From: Metellina segmentata
Lineage: Eukaryota; Arthropoda; Arachnida; Araneae; Tetragnathidae
Direction of reading: 5' to 3'
DNA: 64,000 nucleotides
Assembly: GCA_947359465.1 (NCBI GenBank)
Contig: OX375876.1
Location: 64,858,998 to 64,922,997 of the forward strand
In this document: in pieces, positions 23,457 to 35,787 of the stretch
Layout of the letters: every line of letters starts with the position of its first letter
Numbering within the stretch: position 1 is the stretch's first letter
Program-made: the position numbers and the translations under genes
Notes under the pieces: model-generated
Seen by the model: the letters and a program-made list of their open reading frames with translations, nothing else
Told to the model about the DNA's origin: nothing
Databases searched by the model: none

Positions 23457-24946
23457 TTCCCCTTCGGGACTTTTTGCCACTTTGTATTTTTCCTGATTAT
23501 AGGGAGTCTAGTAGTATGGATGTAAGACAAAATTTAGTTGCAGCAAATTCAAATTTTTTTCTCGACAGTAAGCTTGTCTATTCGTTATTAATCTAGTTTT
23601 ATCAGACAACAGATAACAATTAAAAATAATTTTTTTCACAGAAACTACAAGGTATTTTTCCTCCAATTCCAATTTCTGCATTTTTTCACATTTGGGATTA
23701 GTTTTACGCGTTTTCTCTTGTTCCAGTTACTGTTCAAGTTTCCACATCCTACTTTATGTATTCAATTAGTGTTAACGATTCATTTAATCTTTAACACCAC
23801 GTTTAAGGTTTCTTCTATTCTAAACGTTTCTTCGGTGCGAATCTTTTTAGGTAACCAAATTCGATAGTATTCAGATTTTTGCAGTGTAACCTACCATTCA
23901 TTCTACTTCGGAGTTTCGGATTATAGTTTAGTTCCCTTTACTTTTGCAGTATGTACACATGGCAAAAGATTCGAAAATCGGGAAATGCCGAACTGAAATC
24001 TTGAATTCGTTCCAAATTTTGAGTGTCATTTTACATTTAGTCAATTTGTGTTCACGAAGGTTTTCACGTATACAAATCAATGAAAGGCTCAAAATCGTGT
24101 ATAGAGACCACTATCATGAAGTATAGCCCTGATAGCATCAATAGCTATTCGAGTTAACTTTTTTACACTCAGTTTTTTTTTTTTTTTTTTTTCAGATATG
24201 TATTTTGATTTTTCCATCTTTATACCCGAATCTGACAGAAAAGTTTTGAATTGTCAGTGGCAGAAATACGAACCGTTAGATGTTCTCTAACATTTCAGTT
24301 AAACCTGTCTTTCTCGTTTCTGGTTAGATACTCTTTAAATCTAGGTTTCCGGTTATGGTTAGCATTCATAGTATACTTCTTCAACATTTAATTAATTGAT
24401 GATCATCGGTCATAGACAAAAGGTTCCAACATCACCCATTATTTGTTGGGCTTTTTAAACCCAGAAATCCAGGTTTACAGCTTCTATAACTTGCTTTTTT
24501 AGGTTTTATTTCATAATTTTGGTCAACACAAATATCTAATAGACAGCTAATTTACTTAAGCATAAGGTTTAATTTTCCCACTTGACTTTTTAGATAAATT
24601 TACACTGTCATTCATGTGATTTAGTAATGGTAAATTAATACGACAAAATATTCTCAAAATACGTTTATAGTTTAAATTAGTAGAAAATGTACTTTCAATA
24701 AAATATTTTAGTTATTTGTTGACTTAATGAAAATTTAGGCGTTGTAAATTTACATTATGGTAAATTTACAAAAATGGCGTTGTAATTTTAGATATTAATA
24801 TTTAATGATTTGCAAACTATTGAGGTACATATAAGTACAGAAGATTGATGTCACGCTAAATAAAAGATACCGCATACAAATCTGATATGAGTTCCCATCA
24901 GATTATGAAAGCACTAAGCGTGAATATTTCATTTAATATGTGTACT
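23457..24946. other. Unassigned interval; poly-T tract
   Basis: A run of about 21 T lies at 24173-24193 and may be the A-tail of an unrecognised minus-strand retroposon. No other feature seen. Confidence 0.45.
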
Positions 24947-25430
24947 GTTATGGTATTGAGCACGCTGGGGTGTCAATGATGCAGAACAAACCGAGATGAG
25001 AACGACGCTACCGTGCCGAGAATTACTTTTCAGGGTTTCACTTGTCCGTTTGTCGAGAAGCTCGTTCTTTTCCTGTCACGCACTCTCAGCATTTATCAGA
25101 ACTCTGTGCTTCCCCGAGATATCCCCAGTTTAGGTCCTTTGTTCGATTGATGCACCCCCAATAAAATCCAACTTCATACCAATGCTTTGACCGATACCAA
25201 CAAGTCCACTCATCTCATATTCAGTCAATGTGGCTGCTTGAATCCTCCCAGATCCTCATATTGGCTATGCTGAATATCGTTACATTTCATATTGTTGTTT
25301 GTTGCCTTTCAATTAGTCACACACTATGGTGACATTTACAGTTTCAGGATATCCTAATACATATATAATTTATTAACTCTGTACGTAAATAAAAGTCTTC
25401 CTGTTGCATCCACATATATGCTACTCTTTT
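24947..25430 (+). repeat. Candidate solo LTR
   Basis: A compositionally distinct block that begins near TGTTATGG, is more GC-rich in its first half, and contains AATAAA (about 25390) shortly before a TCCACA end. This is the usual layout of an LTR (TG...CA with a polyadenylation signal). Target-site duplications could not be resolved and no second copy is present, so this is tentative. Confidence 0.3.
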
Positions 25431-25520
25431 ATTTTTGCCCCATTTAATGGTTATTCCTGAATTGTTAATGTTTGCACCTCTCATTGAATTGTGTTTCATG
25501 CTAGTAGTTAATAATTAATT

Positions 25521-25828
25521 AATTAACGTCACACTGGAGCAACGCAACAGTCTATTCGCGACAGTCCTAGATCAATGATCAATTCGAAATAAAAATATTC
25601 GAGGACGATACCTCGGCATTTGAACCACAGTCAGATGATGAGATAAATACCTGAGCTGACACCCCACTCTAAAAATGCCACATCACGCCAACGTGAGGAC
25701 GTATGAGATCATGACAGCTTTAACGTGCACCAGATCCGTGTACATGCGGTCTTTGGTTTGACCTGGTTTCGAACTCTCAACCCTCCAGTTGTTTATACAT
25801 TACTCTTCCAACTGGGCGACCGTGACTA
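25521..25828 (-). mobile_element. SINE B, near full-length copy
   Basis: Begins with the reverse-complement tail 'taacgtcacactggagcaac' and ends with the reverse-complemented tRNA head ('ggtttcgaactctcaaccct', 'ccaactgggcgaccgtg'). The B-box reads GAGTTCGAAACC on the minus strand. Confidence 0.85.
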
Positions 25829-26393
25829 GTTTCGTTTTAGGAGCATATAGAACATATTTGAAGTAACTTGAACGCATCTAATATAATCCTGATTATTGAA
25901 TACAGCATCACCTACCCCTGTTACCTTGCACATACTACACTTGTCTCCAACCAGTGTTGGATTTACACTTCTGAATGTGTTGAACCACTCACCCCGATTA
26001 CAAAGGTGAAACGTGTCCTCTGCCATTCACCAAAGCAATCACCTTTAAGACACTGATTGTGCCTCGTCGAAGTGTTCGTTGACTGGAGCTGTTAGTACTT
26101 GGTCGATTCTTTCAGTTTGCCAGTAATACGGTGAATCACATCGATGAGATTAGGTTTGGAGAAATCCGTCCGATGTTGTTGTAGTCTTTTTTTCCCTCTT
26201 TGGTTTGTTTCCTTATTGAATCCAGTTCGCGTCCGTTGCGTGTATTTGCTTGAGATAGGTTAGCTTCTATTCTAGGGTTTTGAGGATTTGCTTGCTTCTT
26301 GAAAAGTTGTGTATGCAACCGTCCCTACATCGTGACCTAGATTCCTCATTTCCTATTTTATTCTTTCATATTCTCTGAGGTCTTTATAGATAG

Positions 26394-26660
26394 ATAGTTG
26401 AATTTACATCACACTGCTTTTGGCCACGGTCCGGGGTCAATCCCAAAGCAAAAGATCGAAGGACAACAACCCATAATTTTTAACTTCTGCCAGATGACGA
26501 GGTCAACACCTGAGTTAGTTCCCAACTCAAAACTTCCATTCCAATCCAACGTTCCAGATTGAACGTGAACCAGTTCTCACTTTTTGTTTGGTATCGAGTT
26601 TAGAACTCGTAATCCTATCGTTGCTAATCCGCCATTCTGCCAACTGCGCTACCGCTGTCC
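26394..26660 (-). mobile_element. SINE B copy
   Basis: The best-preserved tRNA-like head of the family, read on the minus strand from 26660: GGACAGCGGTAGCGCAGTTG, then an anticodon arm with loop TTAGCAA (tRNA-Ala AGC type) and a B-box-like GAGTTCTAAACTCG. The body and a GGGATTGACCCCGG-like block follow. Confidence 0.85.
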
Positions 26661-26712
26661 CCAAAGTTTAAGGAGAACTTAGAGTTGAGTTGCTGGCGTA
26701 GATTCTTGTTCT

Positions 26713-26765
26713 ATTTATAGAAAGGTTAAGGTTTATAGAAAGGTTAAGGTTTATAGAAAGGTTCC
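26713..26765. repeat. 18-bp minisatellite, about 3 units
   Basis: The unit 'tttatagaaaggttaagg' is repeated in tandem between two SINE B copies. Confidence 0.85.
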
Positions 26766-26787
26766 TGAAAAGGTTAAGTGGACTACT

Positions 26788-27018
26788 GAACATATTGTTG
26801 GCTTTAAATATGTCGTTGCTTTAAATGTTCTCACGTTGGGTTATGTAGAAGTGTGGAGCGTGCTGCTCCATCTCAGTTGCTGACTTCAACGTCTGACCAT
26901 AGTTCAAATTTACTATGTGTTTTTCTTGTATCTTTCTCTTAAGGATTGATCTCAGACTGTTTTCAATAACCCGTTGTATTGACCCAGTGTGACTTAAATT
27001 CAACTACCTACCTTCGTT
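26788..27018 (+). mobile_element. SINE B, 5'-truncated copy
   Basis: Lacks the tRNA head; shows 'taaatatgtcgt', 'ttctcacgttgggtt', 'gtctgaccatagttcaaatt', 'ggattgatctc' and the 3' end 'cagtgtgacttaaattcaac' plus 'tacctacctt'. Confidence 0.75.
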
Positions 27019-27889
27019 CTAAAAAAACAACCTTAATTCGTATTTTACCTTTCTAACTTATCAACCACACACCTTACGGCTTCATTTTACTTTTGAAATA
27101 AATACATTCGTCGAATTTTGCCGATGAAAATATATTTATATTTTCAGAATTGATCTCACTAACAAGATCAACTCACTGACAAGAATTTCTGCGTATGTTT
27201 TATAATGATACTAAGCTGTTTACCTGAGAGAATCTTCCAACATAAATCGCTCCATGTTTACATTTACCAACTTAGAATTTGCTCTTGAGCACCTTACCAG
27301 CTGTTCTCCAATTCTTTTTTTGACATGTCTCACTCAACCGTACAATTTTAGCATTAGATATGGATTACTGTTCTGTATAATATAAAAGTTTGAAAATACC
27401 CAATTTTGTACGGATCGCAGAACATACATTGTTACACACGCTTCACTAATACAAAATTCTTTACATGGTCACAATTACGATTTATACGTCTCCGACACGG
27501 CTAGAGGGTGAATGGCCTGACAGTTATTAACATAAAATTCAAGTAACCAACCTGAGACATGCAAAAAACTAACAAATAAATGCGTTGGTTGCGGTTTGAT
27601 CATGAATATAGTAGAATAAATTCGACGAGGTCTACAAATTTTTATCTTTACGCCAACTACCATGATTTCTCATGCAATTATCGTATGTCCGGCCGTACGT
27701 TTTTATGAGTTGGGCCTGCAAGTCTATCTGGACAAACATCTATCTCCTCAATGCATGTAGTTCCCACAAAAAGAGAACACAACTTTCCTATCGGCAACTT
27801 TTTCGTTCTAGAGTTAGAATACTGAAGGGTATTCACTAGAGACAAAAAAAGGAATGCTCACAGGTTTTTCACGTTCCAAGACCACTTAC
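27019..27889. other. Unassigned interval
   Basis: No supported gene or repeat. The minus-strand frame at 27475-27663 has no recognisable motif. Confidence 0.45.
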
Positions 27890-29091
27890 AGTAATGTTCA
27901 GTAAGATGTTGGCTTTCTTTGAAAGCCTTTTTTGTCTTAACTAATACAACCGAAGCTACACTAGCAGGAATAGAAGCTTTATAATAACAATACAAACCCC
28001 AGGGATAGTTATTGGTTGACATGTAGAATAAAAAGAACCGAATATTTTTAAGTAAATACTTCCCACAGTTTATTTCAGACGTATACTATTTTTTTTAATT
28101 TCTATGATATTTATCCCAGTAATTTGAATTATTTACAATTTATTGATAAAAAAGTTAAATAAATTTTTCGATGGCTTGTTAGGACACTCACAATTGGTTG
28201 ACGGTTGACGTAAATACAGAAATAAGATGGTAAAAATGTATCAAAATCTGATTGAAGCAGTTTTAGCAGTGCTTTCATACACAAGATCTGAGCACACAAG
28301 GTCCGAGATGAGTGGCCAAATTGTTTTAACTTCTTATCAACTGTATAAAATATAGGGTATCTTATATAATTGATAGTTCGATTCTGCCTTCTAAAGTTTT
28401 TGTCATTCGTGATAATTCCGATACCATAGTTACTATATTCGTTCCATTTCCACAAATTACGATCGATAGCACTTACCCTTGTATTCTAAAGAGTTTTTAT
28501 GAACACCTGAAACCCTTAAGATGATCGGTCAATTAAATAAAAGATAGTAATAGTGCGAAAGACATGAGTGTAAATCTCTAGTCTATTGTGAATTATTTTT
28601 TGCTTTTCCAAGTGCTGAAGCTACACATACTTATAATACAGTCAGCTTTCTTTTGTCTTTAACAACCTTTTATATGCTATCTACAATAACTAAAGCTATA
28701 GAAGCTAGAATAGGCTTTAAAAGGCTATATATTATAACAGTATAAGCATCAGTCATAACTGGTGGTAGACATGTAGAGTAAAACAAAAAAATTTTATTTA
28801 GAAGTAAATACTATTTTCCACTTGTACTAGTACTCAGATTCCACTAGTACTCATTAAAAAGTTTGTTTTAAATCCCTTATTGTCTGTTTTGGTAATTAAT
28901 TACTGTATCCAGTAGTATTGCTCTTAATAATGGAAATTCTGTATAAATAGACAGCAAAATTAAATAAATTGTATAGCTCTTTGTTACTACAGACTCTGAA
29001 AGAAGCATTAACACAGAAATGGTGAAAGGAAATCATACTAGTCTCAACAAAATAGTTTTTAAAGCCTTTTTCAGCAAGTTTAAAAATAATA
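27890..29091. repeat. Two diverged direct copies of a roughly 500-bp segment
   Basis: 27920-28300 and 28640-29080 share ordered words ('caataactaaagcta' / 'caaccgaagctaca', 'gacatgtagaataaaa', 'aagtaaatact', 'aaattaaataaatt'), indicating an old tandem duplication. Each carries a minus-strand frame (28129-28455 and 28896-29090). Their translations are only weakly alike and match no family I know, so I do not call a gene. The hAT element at 29100 inserted at the edge of the second copy. Confidence 0.45.
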
Positions 29092-30854
29092 ACATAATGC
29101 AGAGGTGGCCAACCTGTGACGCATGCGTCAAACGTGGCGCATTGGATGATTACAAGTGGCATATTGCATTTTAGTGCCTATTTATTTTTTTTAAGTAAGC
29201 GCCATAACTGAATCCATCTTCTGTCATGCCTTGTAATGTAGAAATAAAAGTGCACTCTAAAGTGTACTTTTAACACGACATTTAATAGTGTTAATAATGT
29301 TAATAATAGTTTAGCAATAGTGTTAATAATAGTTTAATTTTAAAGTGCACTCTTCAACAAGACATTTAATTAATAATTATAAATCGACATCGCAACAGAC
29401 AAGCGAGACACAGGCAATTGGATCAATGCATTGCGTCAGAGAAGGATTGTATCCAACAAAATTAATTGAGCAGTAATGTAAACACAGAAAACACTGACAC
29501 TGAAGAACTGACTATAAACACTGACAGGAAATATGCAACAACTTCATATTTTCAACACCCGAGTGGTCACACTTCAATCTATACAGCCTTCTTAGTGCGA
29601 AATAAAATGAGCAAAAGAAGCGCAGTAAGTGATAGTAAGCGTTAATTCAATGATCAATGGGGAAAGGAACTGTCATTTATAGCAAGTCCATCTGGAAAAC
29701 CGTTTTGAATTTTTTGTGAAAATACTCTTTCCCATAATAGAAGGCATGATCTTAATAGACACTATAAAACACAGCATCCGGCTAACACAGATGGAATAAT
29801 TAAGTTCGTTCTTGGGTCTGAGTTACGAAAAGAATACGTGATTAAGAAAAAGGAAGAAATCAGAAGACAGAATATTTTTGCTGAAGTAAGTTGTGAAGAC
29901 TTGGCAATGACAGAAGCGTCCTATGAAATAGCTTTAGCATTGATGAAAAAATATAAACCTTTTTCTGACGGAGAAGATATTGTTAAGCCTTGTCTCCAAA
30001 TATTTGCACGCCATCTTGGTAATAAAGGTATTGAAAGGAAAGCAGACGAAATTGCTATATCAAGGCAGACAATTACGAGACGTATGGAAGAACTCTCTCA
30101 AGATGTATCTCAACAACTGGAATACCTTGTTCATTCTTGTACTATATTTTCTCTAGCTTTGAATGAATCAACGGACATATGTGATGTAGTCCAGTTAAGC
30201 ATTTTTATAAGAGGAATTGAGGATATTTTTAATGTATTTGAAGAACTTGACAGTCTGGAGTCATTACATGGTAAAACAAGAGGATGATACATATTTGAAA
30301 AAATAAAATCATGCCTAGAAAATTTAAAATTAGGTTATAGTAAACTCATCAGTGTGTGCACTGACGGAGCGCCGTCAATGACAGGTAAAAGCAATGGCAC
30401 TACAACTTTGCTTGAAAAATTTATAATCGTCCTGCACTAAAATATCACTGCATTATACACCAAGAGGCACTGTGTGCAAAAAACTTTTAAAATGTAGCTT
30501 GTTATGTTACAGGTTGTGAAATTTGTGAATACAATTAGAGCAAGAGAATTAAACAGACGAGAATTCAGAGAATATTTTGAATTGTTATATTTGGAATATG
30601 GTGAACTTATCCTTCATTTTGAGGTGCGTAGGCTTTCAAAAGGACAGATTCTAAGTAGATTTTCGAAATTGAAAAACACTGTTCATAACTTTTTAGAACA
30701 GGAAAATGAAATTCCGGATGAAAAAACACTATTATTTGATAATACCTGGATATTTGATTTGACATTTTTAGTTGATGTTACTAGCTATCTCAATGATCTA
30801 AATTCGAAACTACAAGGCAAGAATAAACTATTTCCTAGCTTAGTAAATAGCATT

Positions 30855-31090
30855 TGTTCCGTACCGAGATAGTTCGCATTGGCGACATCTTGGCTACTTA
30901 AGCATGCCAAGAGAAAAACTAGGTCAGTGTTCTCTTCCCAACTGTGTGAGGAAGACGCTCATCTTTGTCTCTGTAAAAATACTTGCTCATGGGAGCAGTA
31001 TATACAATGTCAACTCACTTCGTTTGAATCGTTACAATAAATCCAAATTTCACCAACATACAGTCCACTTCTATTTCTTACGGCGGAACA
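30855..31090 (+). repeat. 5' LTR of the BEL/Pao element (236 bp)
   Basis: Runs from TGTTCCG to CGGAACA. It carries AATAAA at about 31038, in the region expected for the polyadenylation signal. It is preceded by the target duplication GCATT. Confidence 0.95.
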
Positions 31091-31093
31091 TTT

Positions 31094-31110
31094 TGGTCCA
31101 GCGAGCCACA
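31094..31110 (+). promoter_or_regulatory. Candidate tRNA primer-binding site
   Basis: TGGTCCAGCGAGCCA begins three bases after the 5' LTR. The leading TGG pairs with the CCA end of a tRNA, as expected for minus-strand priming. The primer tRNA was not identified. Confidence 0.5.
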
Positions 31111-31121
31111 GCAACAGCACA

Positions 31122-34100
31122 ATGGATATACTAGTATCATGCAATCGCCAACGAGGCATCCTCAAATCGAAAATGAAACGATTACGGAACTTTATCACTA
31201 ACTTCAAAGCAACTGGTGATGTCGAAGCTGCTATTGCGATCAAATCAAAACTAGAAGTTGCCGCGGGCTTAAAGTGTGCAACAATTGAACTTCTTACTAA
31301 CTACATTGAACTACCTGAAAACGCTGATGTTAAGGATTCGCTATCAACCTTGGAGTAAATGGAAAGCAATATCGAAGAATTGGAGGTAAGCCTCAAAATC
31401 CTCCTTTCTGAAAATACTGAACATGTAAACTGTGAATCGAAACTAGAACATGGGCCGAAATCCATGAACTTTAAACTTCCAGAAATGCCGCTTCCTCAAT
31501 TCTGGGGAAAATACGAGGAATTTCAAAATTTCTAGGGCCAATTTATGTCCATGATTGGTAACAACGAAGACTTACATGAAACTCAAAAATTGTTTTATTT
31601 GAAAGCAGCCCTAAGAGGCGAAGCAAAATTAATTGAAACGTGTGAGGATACTTTCGAATCTCTATTCTCCGCTTTGGAAATCAGATATGAGAATAAAAGA
31701 GCTGTTGTTGAGGCTCATGTAAATAGTTTGTTAAATATTGAAAAAATTAATGAATCGCCTTCTCAGTTACGATATCTAATAGACAACGTAAAACGTAACT
31801 TACGATCATTAAAAGTGTTAAATTTCGATAGAAATAGCTTATCGGATGTTTTAATAATGAATAATTTATTGCAAAAATTAGATAAAGAATCTCGGAAACA
31901 ATTTGAATTAACAATTAAAACAGTTGAAGTGCCAAATTTGGAGGATTTTCTTAACTTTTTAGAAGAACGAATTCGCATTCTCGAGGGTCTAGCGAAAAGT
32001 AATCTTTTACACAAGGTTACTAATGTTAAAACGCCAGTTCATACTAATTATTCGAATCGCTACAAATCACTATCGTACAAAGAACAAAGTTGCCAATTAT
32101 GTTATGAAATTTTCGGACAGATATGATTTTGTGAAGAAAAATAAGCTTTGCATAAATTCCTTAAATTCCTCTCATATGCTATCTCAATGCAGATTGAAAG
32201 CAGCTTGCTTTGTCTGCAAACAAAAATCTCATCATACTTTGTTGCATAAATATTCTCTCGAGACCGTAGAAAGCCAGTCTCGAATGTCATTGCCTTCGCA
32301 GGAAGAGGGAACCTTAGGTTGCCAGAATCGGCAAGACCAGACTCCTCTTTCAACTCTGCTAACGAACGGTAACAGCACATTTGTTTTGATTAACACAGTT
32401 GTTGTTTATATCAGGGATGCGCAAAACATCAATCAACCACTTCAAGCAGTTTTGGATTCTGCTGCACAGTCAAATTTTATAACAACAGAAAGTGCTCATG
32501 CATTAGGCATTAGAAAAGAAAGAATTATTGTTCCAATCAGTGGATTAAATTGTTGTACTCAGCTCGTTTAATCTCAAATACGGGCTCACGTGTCTAATGT
32601 AAATAATGATCTCGAATGGGATCTAGATTTGCTTATCGTTCCGAAAATCACTGACATAACACCTCCTAAGCGTCTGAATGTTTCTAAACTTCAAATCCCA
32701 GAAAATATACCACTTGCAGATCCAAAGTTTTATGTACCTCATAAAATTGATCTGTTGCTGGGAGCAGAACTCTTTTTTGAATTCCTGAAAGGAGACAAAA
32801 TACGCTTAGAAGATAATCGATTGTTATTACAAAATAGTTGTTTTGGATATTTAGTCTCTAGTAGCATTCCATTTTCCAGGTTTGAAACCAATAAATTATC
32901 AAATAGTTGTCTCTTGTCGACAGAGATGAACACTCTGAACAAAGCTATATCCGCCTTTTGGGAAACGGAAAGTGTTGAGGAACACGAGCCCATAATTAGT
33001 GAAGAATTGAAATACTGCGATGAGCATTTTAAGGCAACACATCAAAGAAAACCTAATGGAAGGTATGTTGTAGAAATGCCACTGAAAATGGATAGCGACA
33101 AGAAAATTAACTTGGGTAATTCTAAAGCAATTGCTTCCAAAAGATTGGCTTCCAACCCCACACTCGAAGGAGTGGGAAACATTTACCAGAACTCTTCCAT
33201 CTATCGAAAAACTCAATATTCCTAGATGTGTTACTTCTGCTAACACGAACTCGATTGTTCTTCACGGGTTTGCTGATGCTTCAGAAAAGGCATTTGGAGC
33301 GGTTATTTATGTGGTGACTGGGTCAGAGTCCAAACAGTGTTCCAGACGACTACTCTGTAGCAAATCTCGCGTGGCGCCATTGAAAACCATGACGATACCT
33401 CGACTGGAACTATCAGCTTGCCTTCTCCTAGTTCAGCTCCTGGACAAGGTTGTAAGAGCTCTGAAAGTAAAGGTGGATAGCTTGCAGTTATTCACAGATT
33501 CACGGATAGCTTTGGCCTGGATCGGTACCCCGCCTCACCAATTGAAAATATTTGTAGGCAACAGAGTGGCACAAATATAGCGATTGTCCATAGACTACCA
33601 TTGGAGACATGTTCAATCGGAACAGAATCCTGCGGACATTCTTTCAAGAGGACTAGATGCTGATTCCTTTGCCGTCACCAATCGATGGTGGAATGGACCG
33701 GACCTTTTGAGGGAGCACCTCCAAGATGAGACTGTTTCAGACCAGAACATTTCAATGAACTCTCTTTATCTTGATGAAATTAAAGTTGAAACTAAATCTG
33801 CGTTAACTCTAACAACTGATCAGATTTTTTTGGATTGCCTGCTTGCACTCACAAATAACTTCCAAAAGCTAATCAGAATTCTAAGTTTTATTTACAGATT
33901 CATCCATAATGCGAAATACCCCCCCTTTGCTTGGAAAAAACGGATCCTTAACCTCAGAGGATTATTACCAAGCTCGCAATAGTTTAGTGCATCTTATTCA
34001 GGTAAGGTATTTTGCAACTGAAATTTCTGCCTTGACAAAAGGATTGTTAGTTCCTGTCAAAAGTAAGTTAAGGTTCTTCAATCCATTTTTGGATAAAAGG

Positions 34101-35348
34101 GGTCTTATTAGAGTAGGTGGTCGATTATCTAACTCCAACTTAAGTTATGATCAGAAGCATCCAATAATATTACCATCAGGTAATAAATTAACTAAACTTA
34201 TATTTGAGTATTATCATAAAAGAGATTTACATAACGGACCTCAATCTTTACTAAACACATTTCGGCAAACATTTTGGCCTCTCAATTGGAGAAACATTGC
34301 TCGACAAGTAGTTCACGAATGCGTAACATGTTTTAAAACTAAACCAATTACTGTTGATCAAATCATGGGTGATCTGCCTCCTGAGAGAGTAAACCCGTGT
34401 TCACCATTTATCAACACCGGTCTCGATTTTTGTGGACCTTTCCCAATTAAATACAAGAACCAGAGAAAGGGTATACTTCAAAAAATGTGCATAGCTATAT
34501 TTGTGTGTATGGTCATCAAAGCCGTACATTTGGAATTTGTTTCCGACTTGACTACAGAATCGCTAATAGCAACCTTGAAGAGATTTTTTGCTCGTAGAGG
34601 TAAAAGCTCAACCATTTTTAGTGACAATGCAACAAATTTTGTTGGAGCAAATTCAGAACTCAAAAAATTACTTTATTCGATCCAGAAAGGCAATCAGGAT
34701 TGCTCGAGTTTCTTAAATTCAGAGGGCGTAACTTGGAAATTTCTCCCCCCAAGATCTCCTAATTTCGGCGGTCTTTGGGAGGCAGGAGTTAAATCGTTTA
34801 AATTTCATTTTAAAAGATCTAGAGGCAATACAACTTTAACTTTAGAAGAATTTTTAACGGTTACAGTACAAATTGAGGGTATATTGAATTCTTGCCCCCG
34901 CACGCCTTTGTCGTCAGATTTGGATGATTTCGAAGTCTTAACGCCAGGTCACTTTCTAATTGGCAAACCAATTAATGCTATTGCAGAACCAGATCTCGTA
35001 GAAAGGAAAGATAACTTACTCAGCAGATGGCAAAAAACACAAAAAATTGTGCAAACTGTGTGGAAGCATTGGAAAAATAGCTATCTAAGTCACTTGCAAC
35101 AGAAAAATAAATGGCTATTTCAAAAACCAAACATCACTAGTGGTTTGCTAGTTCTGTAAAAGGACAATCAACTGCCAATATGCAAATGGTCTATCGGTCG
35201 CATTAGTAACATTTTCCCTGGAGTTGATAATAATGTTAGAGTAGTTACTGTTTGTATACCCAGAGGTGAATTTAAAAGATATATTTCAAATTTATGTATT
35301 TTGCCTATTTTAGATAACTTGGAAAAATTATATGTACAAAATTCATAA
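31122..35348 (+). pseudogene. BEL/Pao gag-pol pseudogene lacking reverse transcriptase
   Basis: Domains in order: N-terminal Gag helix region from ATG 31122; the DUF1759 Gag core (LPQFWGKYEEF... FYLKAALRGEA) at 31480-32000; a zinc-knuckle region (CQLC, KLCINSLNSSHMLSQC, CFVCKQKSHHTLLH) at 32085-32250; and an aspartic protease with the LDSAAQ active-site motif at about 32450. The pre-RT linker ending in LGNSKAIASKRL (to about 33155) passes directly into the RNase H region (LHGFADASEKAFGAVIY, FTDSRIALAWI, HVQSEQNPADILSRG). Integrase follows at 33930-35150, with an H-H-C-C zinc site (CVTCFK) and D, D, E residues in GLDFCGPF, FSDNATNFVGA and LWEAGVK. A DUF5641-like tail ends at 35348. The RT palm/thumb is absent. 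Stops lie at 31356, 31533, 32569, 33578 and 35157, with frame changes near 32105, 33150 and 33930. The product cannot be functional. Confidence 0.92.
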
Positions 35349-35424
35349 TTTATGTATGTTACTAGTTATACACTTCTTGTGGTATTGATTGAGTACAAAG
35401 AATGTGATTGTTTACATGTATCAT

Positions 35425-35494
35425 TTTCTTATAATTGTCTAAGTTTTGATCTGAGTATTTTCTTATAATTTTCTAAGTTTTGATCTGAGTATTT
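35425..35494. repeat. Short tandem repeat in the BEL/Pao 3' region, 2 x about 35 bp
   Basis: The block 'tcttataattgtctaag' plus 'ttttgatctgagta' is repeated with one change (attgtctaag versus attttctaag), between the end of pol and the 3' LTR. Confidence 0.85.
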
Positions 35495-35551
35495 ACCTAA
35501 ACTGTAAGGATATTTTGAAATATACTTGTATTATTTCAACGTCGGGCGGTA

Positions 35552-35787
35552 TATTCCGTACCGAGATAGTTCGCATTGGCGACATCTTGGCTACTTAAGC
35601 ATGCCAAGAGAAAAACTAGGTCAGTGTTCTCTTCCCAACTGTGTGAGGAAGACGCTCATCTTTGTCTCTGTAAAAATACTTGCTCATGGGAGCAGTATAT
35701 ACAATGTCAACTCACTTCGTTTGAATCGTTACAATAAATCCAAATTTCACCAACATACAGTCCACTTCTATTTCTTACGGCGGAACA
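35552..35787 (+). repeat. 3' LTR of the BEL/Pao element (236 bp)
   Basis: Identical to the 5' LTR as far as I can compare, except that the second base is A instead of G. It is followed by the GCATT target duplication and then the resumed hAT transposase frame. Confidence 0.95.

Larger units (their letters stand above)
30855..35787 (+). mobile_element. BEL/Pao LTR retrotransposon, reverse-transcriptase-deleted copy
   Basis: Two 236-bp LTRs (30855-31090 and 35552-35787) differ at a single base that I can find (position 2, TG versus TA). The 5-bp target duplication GCATT flanks the element (30850-30854 and 35788-35792). The LTR ends form a short inverted repeat, TGTTCCG...CGGAACA. The internal region encodes Gag, protease, RNase H and integrase in BEL/Pao order but lacks the whole reverse transcriptase. 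Total length is 4,933 bp, against about 6 kb or more for intact relatives. It sits inside the hAT transposase. Confidence 0.95.

Noticed and set aside
28129..28455. A 108-codon minus-strand gene
   Set aside because: No start context, splice signals or family similarity recognised, and it lies in a diverged DNA duplication. Left as part of the repeat.
30904..31134. A 76-codon frame repeated at 35526-35969
   Set aside because: It is the LTR read through; the two LTR copies give the same start, and the second runs on into the hAT transposase.
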